The position numbers and the translations under genes are program-made. Below, piece by piece: positions 22,061 through 31,572 of a DNA stretch of 64,000 nt (position 1 is the first letter of the stretch; the number at the start of each line of letters is the position of its first letter). The stretch spans positions 868,001-932,000 of the forward strand of contig JBANAY010000001.1 of assembly GCA_037952775.1 (NCBI GenBank). Direction: 5' to 3'. The notes beneath the pieces were generated by a model. That model did no database searches, was not told the origin of the DNA, and saw only the letters and a program-made list of their open reading frames with translations. Source of the DNA: Clonostachys chloroleuca. Taxonomy: Eukaryota > Ascomycota > Sordariomycetes > Hypocreales > Bionectriaceae.

Positions 22061-22926
22061 ATGGCCGACCAGGAACAGTCCACCAGCTCAACCTTTCCCA
22101 ATCCTCCACCGTTCTGGCAGGACTTCACCCCAGACAACCTCAACCGCATCGAACAGCTACGCAAGTCCTTTGCAGAAGCAAATCCCACCCGCGATGTGCC
22201 AACACGCCTCCCAGACATACCCGAGTCTCTCATTAACCTACAACCGCCGGCGGAGCCCAAGGACGGACGATTCAGGATCTTCGGAGAGCACTTCACGGTT
22301 CGAATCTCCCCTCCAAAAGACCCCATGTCTTCCTCCTCTCTCATTTACCCACGGGCTAACCAAAAAGTACAACAGCTAGAGAATAAGCTCGTAACCCTCG
22401 AGGAGGGCGGCATCACCAACCTCGCACGCACCCACCCCTCCCGCCAGGGCGACAACGCCACCCCCAGCAGCTCCCTCAACCGCAGGGACGTCCCCCACAC
22501 CGACCACGCCCTCGAGCTCAAGCGCCTCGTCAAGTCCCTGCTCCTCAACTTCCTCGAGCTCGCGGGCACCCTCTCCATCAACCCCAATGACGGCCCCGCG
22601 AAAGTCGCCGACCTCGAGATCTTGCTCTTCAACATCCACCACGCCCTCAACGAGTACAGGCCCCACCAGGCGCGCGAGTCCGCCGCCGAGCTCATGCAGG
22701 AGCACCTCGACCGTACGAGGCGCGAGACCACCGCCATCCGCTCCCAGGTCGAGAAGGCGAGGAGGGTGCTCGAGGGGCTGGGAAGCCTGACCATCCCGGC
22801 CGAGGCTGAGCGGGGGCTGCGGCGGCGGCGGGCGAGGACGCTGCGCAGGTGGCGGAGGAGCTGAGGGCGCTGGATAGGCGGCGTGATGCCGAGCTTTGGG
22901 CCGCGACGGATGCTGCGTTTGCGTAG
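22061..22926 (+). CDS. MED7: Mediator complex subunit 7; C-terminal frame broken in a G run
   Basis: Med7 bridges the middle module of Mediator and is needed for RNA polymerase II initiation in the nucleus. Visible family features are PNPPPFWQDFTPDNL at the N-terminus, DIPESLINLQPP, RFRIFGEHF, then LKRLVKSLLLNFLELAG and NIHHALNEYRPHQARESAAE, the most conserved Med7 core. A 78-nt segment (22298-22375) has a GTTCGA donor, a GCTAACC branch and a CAACAG acceptor. It is divisible by three, and splicing it joins FGEHFT to LENKLVTLEEGGI, as expected of the family, so I treat it as an intron. At the G5 run 22812-22816 the original frame turns into Arg-rich sequence and stops at 22864. One extra G gives an Ala/Glu-rich tail (QVAEELRALDRRRDAELW...) ending at the TAG at 22926. 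The repaired spliced protein is 262 aa. Confidence 0.88.
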
Positions 22927-23513
22927 ATTGGATGGGTGGGAGGCTACATGTCATGGCACAATGAAATTTTAGAAGTAGAGGACTAGAGGATGAAAAGCTG
23001 ATGATCTTCATTCAGCCTTCATCATGCTGGACAAGGGCCAGTTGAGGCCTAAGAAATCCTTAAGATGATAATCTGAAAAAGGAGAAATAGTTTCTAGACA
23101 CCCTTGGTGAGGTTCGATGGGCAAAACATGAATTACAGTCTGCCGACATCAACACGATTGGAGGAGAAACACACGATGAATAAAAGTAAAATATCGAAGC
23201 TAGCTCACGTGCCTATGAGGATTTAAAACGAACGTGCAATCTTTTACGTCCCATTCCTCCAAACAATAGTTCCCCTCCTCCAAGCCGGGTATATGAAGTT
23301 GTAACATAAAGCGAAAACATGAGCCCAAAGTTAGAAGATGAAGGGCGGATAGACAAGATAACTATACCCCATAACGCCAAGTGTCCAAACCAGCTCCTTT
23401 CCCTCTTCGCAAAGGAGCGTTAAAAATGGCTCTTCCCGCTAAGCTAAATGTTACATCCTCCTTGCCTATCAGCAGTCATATGAAACAATTCAAAGTCATG
23501 CGGCTTCAAGAAC
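22927..23513. other. Intergenic, convergent 3' flanks
   Basis: About 0.6 kb between the ends of MED7 and BYE1. I see no coding region or repeat and expect the two 3' UTRs here. Confidence 0.5.
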
Positions 23514-26500
23514 CTATCGTGCCCCAGCTGACCTTGGCTCCTTATCCAGCAACCCACCCAGATACTGTAAATCGTCCCGCGCTCTGGGATCTCTCTCGTA
23601 TATTTTCTTGATGACTTCCCACTCCTTTCGAGACATCTGCCATGCCTGCGGGATGAGAAACTGGGCCGTCGGCGCACTGATATACTGCGGTCCGAGCACC
23701 TCATGAGCCATGGCTTGACCAAGCTGCTGCGCCTGATGACGCTGTGCCTCGGACATCTGCGACGGCTGCTGCTGAGGGGGCATTGGTTGTTGCTGGTGTG
23801 CCTGCTGCGGGTGTGGATGTTGGGCAGGGTGTGCCTGGGTATATTGCTGGTGCTGCGCTTGTGGTGGTTGGGGCACAGGGACTTGTCCTTGTACTGGGGG
23901 CGCATGTTGAGGTGCGAGCTGTCCTGGGACAGCAGGAGGCGAACCGGATGGCCGCGGGCGGGTGTATGGAGGCTGCGGGATGGGCACCGGCGTCTGAGGA
24001 TGGGCAGCCGCATTGAAGCCGCCATGGGTCGCCTGAGGCGTTGCTGGGGAAAACGCGGGTCCAGACACCGACTGGCTGCGTTGGGGACCGCCTTGTGGTG
24101 TTGGCGTTGGCGTCGCCGATGCGTTGGATGGCGTAGGCGGCGTGGTGAGCTTGAGTGCGGCAGGATCACTACGGTAAACAAAGACCGCCAGCAGCATGGG
24201 CTCGGTTCGGGTTTTGGGGATATGATTGTCGGCCAAGTTCAGCATGAATTCAGGATAGTTGTCCTCGCCAGCCAGAACAGGGACGAGGTACGTATCGCGG
24301 ACATTTCCGGCTACCTTGTCGCCGACAACACCGTATCGCTTCTTGCTGGCAAAATACTCAATCATCGCCGTGAACTCGGGGCGAGCTTCAGGGGTGGCGG
24401 GCTCAAGGTTGACAACAATGACATCCGTATAGCTACTATACCGCAGGCCACAGAGGTACTCGACCGCGTTCTGCTGCTGAATGCGACCAGCTACGCTCAT
24501 TCGCTGGGGTATCAGTTTGGACCAGGGCCCAATGGAGCTGAAGTTGGCGCCTCCAATATGTTTGGCGGTTGCTTGAAAGTTGGCGATGGTGCTCATGGCC
24601 AGCATTCCGCGCCAGACGACATCAGGGTCCTGAGCTTCCTCTGTCGGCGAATAAGGCGGCGAGTCATTTTCATCCTGAAGCATGCGGTCCACATCAGGAT
24701 CCTCGCCAGGACCAGTAGGTTGAGACACGGGCGCTGACGGACGCCGGGGGTGGGAGACGGAAGGCGAGCGCACGCTGGAGAAAACCTTGCCGATGTCGAA
24801 ATTAGACTGGGTAGGCGAGTGTTGAGGCTGGTTGTCATCTCTCTGAGGAGATCCTGGTGGGTGGATCTGGTCGTTGGCATCAACAGACTCATCCTTAATG
24901 GGCCGTGTAGGTGCTCCGCCACCTGGCGGTAACGGCATTGGTTCCTCGTTGGCGTTAGGCAGATTATCGTCTTCAACAACTTCCTCGCCCTTGTGTGTCC
25001 GTCGCACTCTGGGTCCCGAGTCTTGTGTTAGCAGTATTGACTGCTTCTCAACCCTCGCCTTCATCTCGGCTGTCTGGCGCTGCAACTCGGCAGAGGCTAG
25101 CTGGTCAGATGTCATAACAGCCAGCGCGGGAGGAGTGTGTACACCTTCCAGCAGTCCACGAACCAACTCTGGGTTGTTCTTCAGGTTGAACGTCAACGAC
25201 TTTATCTGCTGACTGTATTCCTTCTGTCCCTTGGCCATGCCTGGATGTGTGTCGTAGACTGCCCGTTCGATCTGAAGTGCCGACTTTTCGGCCATGCTGT
25301 CCACCGTCTCCCCTTCCGGTACTTGGAGTCTCTTGTGCTTTGCCATATCTGACAAGACATGAAGAATAGACTTCTTCAGTGCCTTGCCGGGCCCGGTGCG
25401 GGTGCCAGGGAGCTCTTTGATTGTCTCGGGAATGTTCTCTGGTGCCGTATACTTCTGGGGTTTGATGGCAGCTGGCTCAGCAGATACACGCCTGACTTTG
25501 GGTGGCTATATCCTGTATCAGCTCATGTCGCAGGGAATTACGTTTTAGATGAAATCTTGAATGGAGTGCTTACCTTTCCATCCGCTTCTTGTGAGCCTTC
25601 GCGGTTCTTTCGCTTCCCCTTGCCAGTCGTCTCCGCCGGGGCTTCAGCGACAGCATCTGGAGAGGGTTTCGCCTTTGCTTTCGCGGCTTCCTGCTCCTCT
25701 CTTTCCTTTGCCTCTGCCTTTTCGATCTCGAGTTGTCGTTGCCGCTCCTGCTCCTGCTTCTGCTCCTGTTCCTGCTTCTTCTGCTTCTCAATCTCCCTTG
25801 CACGCTCTTCTTCTTGCTCCTTTGCCTTTTTCTCCTCCTCAGCCTTCTCCCTTTCCGTCTGTTCCTCTTTCACTCTAGCTTTTTCTTTCTCTGCTGCTGC
25901 TATTTCTCTCTGCCTCTCTTGTTCTTTTGCTTCTTCTTGTCGTTGGCGCTCTTTTTCCTGTTCCTCTTGTTGTGTCTTCTCCTTCTGTTTTTCGGCTTCT
26001 AGTTTTTGTCGCTCATCCTGGGCCTGCTTTTCCTTTTCCTTTTCCTTCTCCTTGCCCTTATCTTTCGGGTCAGCGGCTCGTTTCCCCTTGCCTCTTCGAC
26101 CTCCCTTCTTCTTCTTTTTGGACTCTTGGGCCTCCTTTTCCTCATGAGCTTTGCGCCTGGCCTCCCATGGCTTCTCGCCTCTTGCTATCCCTTCCAAGAG
26201 TTCCTTGTGGTCTTCCGGGCGGCATTGCTCACACCAGTAATGGTCAGGGATCTCATCTTCGAACGAGCTGACGCCAACACAAACATTGTGCTGCCAGGCC
26301 AGGCATTGTTCGCAGCTAATCCAAGCTTCACCCGAGTCTTCGTCTTGCTCTGTGGCACCGCAGACGCATCGGATGATCTCCTCGGGCTCTTCTGGGGTTG
26401 TTTCTGGCTCTTGTTGCTCTTGGACCTTCTTTGACTTCTTGGTTTGGCGACGCTTCGTGGGCGGGGTCTCGAGCTCGTCAAAGGATTTCGTGTGCTGGCC

Positions 26501-26602
26501 CTTAGTGGTCCGTACAGAACGGCGTGGTTCGGCGTCGGCGGCTACCTTCACGTTAGCTGTTGCTTTCGCCTTTGCCTTGTGTGTGCTTCTGGTGGTAGGC
26601 AT
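23514..26602 (-). CDS. BYE1: BYE1-like transcription factor (PHD + TFIIS central + SPOC)
   Basis: Two exons: 25574-26602 and 23514-25505. The 68-nt intron starts GTAAGC and ends TATAG. The product is 1,006 aa from the ATG at 26602 (MPTTRSTHK). Domains in order: PHD finger at about 78-133 (CVC...CEQC..WQH..C...YWCEQC, all ligands present); a highly charged Glu/Lys/Gln helix of about 170 residues; TFIIS central domain at about 365-500 (beginning ETIKELPGTRTGPGKALKKS); SPOC domain at about 640-785 (WRGMLAMSTIANFQATAKHI ... MLLAVFVYR); and a Pro/Gln-rich tail. PHD, TFS2M and SPOC in this order define Bye1, which binds H3K4me3 and RNA polymerase II during elongation. The frame is open upstream to an ATG at 26740, but GTAAGC directly after that ATG suggests a 5' UTR intron. 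Confidence 0.92.
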
Positions 26603-28201
26603 CGCGCTTGTTCCAGATGATGGATTCTGAGGAGCAATGGGCAGATCCGCGCAGACAACCACACGAGGATGAGCAGACCGCGCCGGGTAGTGTGATGCCG
26701 AAGGGAGGGGTCGCGTGCAAACAGTAGGCTTACCTGCCATGATTTTGGTATTTGCTTTTGATCGCTGTACTTATCCGCGAGTACACAGCGTTTGCGCAGC
26801 GCGGCGCGGCACAGGATGTTGCGCGACGGGGCGGTTGATTGCCTTGGTGCCGGGCACGCAGCTTGCCGAGTCGCAGGCGAGCAGTTGCCTCAGATCTACT
26901 GCTGTACAACAAAGGCGCGCTGCCTTGGGAGCATGGGTTTACGGGAATGGTTCAAGAAGAGGTTACTTCAGGACTAAAATCACGACCAGGACTGCACTGC
27001 CTCTTTCCCTCCAGAGTAGGAAAATGCAAGCACGAAAGGCTCTGTCCTCCAAGTGGGCTATCTTGGGTGCTGGGTCTAGTGGCCCCGGCTAGCTTGTGTG
27101 GAGGGGAGAGGTCGGAAAACACGAAATCTGCTACTCGCGCCTGTCTGTCAAGCACTCTTCTGTCGCACAACCTGGATGACAGACTTCACAGGATAGGAGC
27201 AGCCAGGGCGTGCGCAAGAGTTTGTTGGTCGTTGCGTGGCTGGCTGAGGCAGGGGAGAAAGTCGCGTTGGCGCGGGTGCGCGATGCGGTTACGGCTCACG
27301 TAAGGATGTGGTGTGTCGCACGGGCGAGGTCAGGCTGCGGCTAGCACGCGGGCCTGGGCGCAATGCTGCAGAGGGGACGGAGCGACGAAGGGGAGAATCT
27401 ATGTTAAATGGAAGGTTGGGGAATACGGAAGAAGGACCTCGAGGATCGCCTCCTTTTGGCGTGGTGGCATTGGGGAAGTTCAGAGATTTGTGTGGAGGAG
27501 GCCAAAGACTGTTCAGAAAGTGGAGGCGAGGTTGGCAGAGCTCCCTTCCTTCCCTTGGTAGCAATTAATCGCTCCTTCCCTCATCACGTTTGCTCAGTCA
27601 GGCGCCCGATACGGAAGTGGAAAGCAAGAGCCGTGTCCGGACCAGGGGGGTACCACCCAATGTGTCCAAGGTGGCCGAGGTACCTCTACAATAGCCTGGG
27701 CTGGTTACGAGAGCAACGCTTCTGGAAAGATTATTATATTTCATCTATAATACCGTACTTCTCAACTTTGAATTCAGGGACGATAAACCTACGTCCTGTT
27801 ATGTTCGCGTGGTTATGTTCAGCAGATACCTTGGAGGAACATTATTCACCCGCATGCTGATGTAATGGTTCCAACGGGGCCGACGCCACTTATAACTGCC
27901 ACAGGCATCAGCCACACACACCCACCAGCCACAGCTGTTCCGCCGGCTAATCCCCGTGTAAATTGGACATTATGGCTTATGACGACCTGGAACCTAGAGC
28001 TGTGCAGCAGCTGGAAAGTACGCGGCGGCCGTGCCTGGAGCTGTATCACGACCTACCTGGATCTAAGAATTGAAGCCTCCCCTCCACCACACCGACGCTA
28101 TCATCCACCCTTGTCCCACGACGCCGACTGCCTCAACATCAAGCAAGCTTCCGGGTCGTCCATAATTTCTTCAAGTCAATCGTCGGCAGAAATATCTCGC
28201 A
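26603..28201. other. Divergent promoter region BYE1 / PSMA4
   Basis: About 1.6 kb between two divergent housekeeping genes. A donor at 26733 (minus strand) and an acceptor near 26635 could mark a 5' UTR intron of BYE1. Small open frames (for example 26839-27303 and 27408-27860, plus) have no recognisable domain. No repeat or RNA gene is seen. Confidence 0.45.
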
Positions 28202-29160
28202 ATGTCTCGCCGCTACGATTCCAGAGTCCGTCGATTCAACTGCCCGCCCAAGGGTGCACCTCCCACCATCTCCAAATTCAGAAGCTAATCATCATCAATA
28301 GACCACCATCTTCTCCCCCGAGGGTCGATTATACCAGGTCGAGTATGCTCTAGAGGCCATCTCCCACGCCGGAACTGCCATCGGAATCCTTGCCAAGGAT
28401 GGTATCGTCCTTGCTGCTGAGCGCAAGGTCACATCGAAGCTGCTGGAGCAGGACACATCTGCAGAGAAGCTCTACATCTTGAACGAGTTAGTTCTTCACT
28501 CCACCAAATTCTACCTATTTCGTAGCTAACAAACCCAGCAACATGATCTGCGCCGTGGCCGGTATGACTGCCGATGCGAACATCCTGATCAACTACGCCC
28601 GACAGGCCGCTCAACGATACCTCCTCACATACAACGAAGACATACCCTGTGAACAGCTCGTCCGCCGACTCTGTGATCTTAAGCAGGGCTACACTCAGCA
28701 CGGTGGTCTCCGACCATTCGGTGTGTCATTCATCTATGCTGGCTGGGATCCCCGGCGGCAATTCCAGCTCTATCTCAGCAACCCCTCCGGAAACTATGGT
28801 GGCTGGAAGGCAACCAGCACGGGTGCCAACAATGCGAGCGCACAGAGTCTTCTGAAGCAAGATTACAAGGAGGACTGCACGCTGGAGGAGGCATGCGGCA
28901 TGGCGGTCAAGGTACTCAGCAAGACCATGGACTCGACAAAGCTGAGCAGCGAGAAAAGTGCGTCTCCCCCGGATTACCAGACATTCACTTTCTAACACTA
29001 ATGGATCTGCTTGCTAACATGTTATCTTGTAGTCGAGTTTGCGACGATAGGCCAGACCGAGGATGGCAAGATCTACCACCGACTCTGGAGTGCGGAGGAG
29101 ATCAACGAGCTGTTGAAGAAGAATGACCTGGCCAAGCCCGAGGATACTGAGGAGAAATAG
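28202..29160 (+). CDS. PRE9: 20S proteasome subunit alpha type-4 (yeast Pre9/alpha3)
   Basis: Four exons: 28202-28225, 28302-28486, 28539-28957, 29033-29160, giving 251 aa. Exon 1 encodes only MSRRYDSR and joins in frame to [20 protein letters not shown], the proteasome alpha-type N-terminal signature (YD...FSPEGRL.QVEYA). The order [18 protein letters not shown] is specific for PSMA4. Further family blocks are [37 protein letters not shown], and [19 protein letters not shown]. The product is a structural, non-catalytic subunit of the outer ring of the 20S core in cytosol and nucleus. The first intron uses an unusual donor, GTCCGT; the others are normal. Length matches the family. Confidence 0.96.
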
Positions 29161-29813
29161 ACAGAGGCGCTCACTAGGAAATGACAACACGATCCGTCAA
29201 GGGTTTGGGAAAGTGAAATCGTCCTAATTAGCATGGATGGCTCCATGTAAGAAATAACGACCAAATCAAAATGATCAAGACGATACAGCATGCATCATCT
29301 GTGAATTGATGTAATTTGAATCCCAAAGACGGAATGCTAATGCATTATCCAAAATGCCCGAAATGCTTAGCCCACCCAGCAACTGCACACCACAAGCAAA
29401 CACGCCTGACACCCAGCCAAGTATATATAGAAATATACACCAATAAACAAGCATTCATCCCTGAGAATGGGACATGCAATGAACGCAAATAGGGCAGTGC
29501 GCAAGCCGAAGAAACCAGAAGAACAGCATATTCCAGATATCGAAGAGCTGAATGAGAAGGGACTCATCAAGAAGAAATGAGAATCCTTGGTGCCATCTTC
29601 GACAGGTAAAATTCTCAGTCTTTTGAGCTATTTGCCTGCCGAACATAACACCAAGGATTCCAATTTCTTCCATGATGAGTTCCTTCTTACCCATTCATCT
29701 AATATCTGGAATGTGCTATTCTTCCGGTTTCCTCAGAAATCAAAATCCACTGCCGCCCAACGCAACTTTTGTCAATCCTACGCCTAAATTCAAGTAAAGC
29801 AAAGGGAGAAAGG
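29161..29813. other. Convergent intergenic region with a long fold-back
   Basis: About 0.65 kb between the 3' ends of PSMA4 and the PAP2 gene. Most of its right half is the near-palindrome listed separately; the rest shows nothing I can support. Confidence 0.6.
29509..29736. repeat. Near-perfect 228-bp inverted repeat (fold-back)
   Basis: The left arm (29509-29610) and the reverse complement of the right arm (29631-29736) align over about 100 bp with only small gaps and roughly 80% identity. Shared blocks include ATTCCAGATAT, ACTCATCA, GAAGAAAT and GAATCCTTGGTG. Pairing nearly reaches the centre (GACAGGTAAA against TTTGCCTGCC), leaving about a 20-nt loop near 29611-29630. Because the arms are copies, open frames on opposite strands encode similar peptides, which should not be mistaken for genes. 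If transcribed from either neighbour's 3' end it would form a long RNA hairpin. Confidence 0.85.
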
Positions 29814-30979
29814 TCAGCCTCGGTTCTCCCGCAAAGTATCCATCTCGTAGCCTACATCAACAGCACCCTCCTCCTCGTCCCGGACGCGCTGCCAGCCCGC
29901 CGCCGCAGCGTCGCCCTGCTGCTCTCTGCCGGCGGCGATGCTCCCGCGGGGGTAGGGCTCGTCGCAGCGGTGGCTGGAGAGCCGGGGCCAGTGTCTCCGG
30001 TAGCTCCAGTAGGCGACGGTCATGCCGATGGCGGAGCCGACGCAGACGTCGTAGACGTCGTGGCGGTAGTCCTCGCAGCGGGAGATGGCGATGAGGGGGG
30101 CGCCCACGAGCGGGGTGAAGCACACGAGGGCGCGGCCGAGGTCGCGGGTGCCCAGGCGGAAAGCGCCGAGCTGGCCGGAGAGGAAGAGCGCGAGGAAGCC
30201 CAGGCCGGCAAAGGAGAAGGAGGAATGGCCGGAGGGGAAGGATCGCCAGCCGTCCTGGAGAACGCGGCTGTCTGGGGCGGTACAGGCGGTGATGTCGACT
30301 GGTTTGGTGGTTGTGGCGGAGGCGGAGGGAACGCAGCGAGAGAGGAGGTCTGGGCGAGGCCGACCAACGGCGTTCTTCAGGATGTCGGTCAGGAGCTGGG
30401 AGAGGGCGATGGAGATGAAGAAGGCGAGGTAGGTGGCCTCGTGCTTGGCGGCCGACGAGCGCGCGAAGAAGTTTACCAGTAGCAGAACGCTCAACGGCAC
30501 AAACAGGGCGTAGATGATATTCCAGGCTGTTAAGGATACCCCGCATCTGTGAGTAAACGGCGGTGATCATAGGCAACGTTGCTGCCCAACTGTGAATTCG
30601 ACACAAGAAAAGACTCACGGACAGAGACACGCTCAACCTCTGCGAATGGGAACGCTATCCTCACATCGTTGACAAAGAACAGCGCATGGAATGGCTTGAC
30701 GAAGGCGACAATCTTGGTGAAAGTGTGAGCTCAGCAGTCCTTCTCATCCATCCGGGCTATATGCCCAAAGGTTACACACCAGACCCCAACACACGGCTGC
30801 GAAGGCAAGCCCCACGTAATCCGGTAAATTTGTCGTCTAATAAGCCAGTCAGTCATCTGAGGAACCGATTTTGGCTGCGCACCGTCTTAGAAACCGGCAT
30901 CCGCTACTACCTTCCATGCTCTACCCAGAGCTGTGTTCTGGCAACATGTTGATCGTCTGCCGCTTGAGTGAGACGTCAT
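29814..30979 (-). CDS. PAP2-family lipid phosphate phosphatase
   Basis: Four exons deduced: 30911-30979, 30780-30836, 30619-30712, 29814-30526, giving 310 aa. Introns are 74, 67 and 92 nt. The second exon gives DYVGLAFAAVCWGL, the third FVKPFHALFFVNDVRIAFPF and AEVERVSV, and the fourth continues WNIIYALFVPLSVLLLVNFF. This is the usual order of fungal diacylglycerol-pyrophosphate/lipid-phosphate phosphatases. All three catalytic motifs are present: KNAVGRPRP (KX6RP), PSGHSSF (PSGH) and SRCEDYRHDVYD (SRX5HX3D). The enzyme is a multi-pass membrane protein that dephosphorylates phosphatidate and related lipids. The first exon (MTSHSSGRRS...) is the least certain, as it rests on splice sites only. 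Substrate cannot be read from sequence. Confidence 0.87.
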
Positions 30980-31572
30980 GATAGTCACGACGGCGAGGCG
31001 CTGGTATCATATGCTACAGAGTATTAAATTTCAAGACTCTACACTATATAGAGAGCGCCAGGCCGTGTTTGGGAAAGGGGAAAGGGCGAAAAGCAGAAGC
31101 GTAGCAACGAGTGAAGTGCAGATGACAGTTGATAGTAAGACCAGATTTATAGGGGCCAAGAGTTGAAACTATTGGGATTGAGGATAAGACCTGGTGGGTC
31201 GAATGAAAGCTGGTGATGATTCGCAACCAACCACAACTGACTTCCGAAGACATACTCTTTCTAGAGTAACAATCTTGTAATTGACAAACAGGATATAAAA
31301 AAGCTACTGTGATATATTCAATCAAGATTTGGTCGTCTTCTACTATTGCTGCAGTTCATCCAAGGTTCAAGAAGCCTGGGTGTAGGGTAGGTGATGCTCT
31401 GGGCAGGACCTGGCAGTGACGTGCCCCTCCAATTGGAAAAGGCTATCTTTTGTTGTTCAGCTGCCTGTCACAAAAAGTTCTAGCTCGGGCCCAGGGCTTC
31501 CTCAAACCAAGCACCACCCATCTGGTCGCCACCAAGCTTGCAAGACCGTTGGAATTGAACAAGCTAGAAACG
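30980..31572. other. Divergent promoter region PAP2 / WW-FF gene
   Basis: About 0.6 kb between two divergent genes. The frame of the WW-FF protein stays open upstream of its ATG, but without another convincing ATG. No other feature is seen. Confidence 0.45.

Noticed and set aside
22262..22310. GGTTCGAATC as a tRNA B box
   Set aside because: It lies in MED7 coding sequence at a splice donor, and no A box or cloverleaf can be formed around it.
26603..26740. Start of BYE1 at the ATG at 26740
   Set aside because: A GTAAGC donor lies right after that ATG and the extra 46 residues look like untranslated sequence; MPTTRS at 26602 is a more typical start.
29455..29787. Two similar peptides encoded on opposite strands (IWNMLFFWF and IWNVLFFRF)
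   Set aside because: They are a by-product of the inverted repeat, not a duplicated gene.
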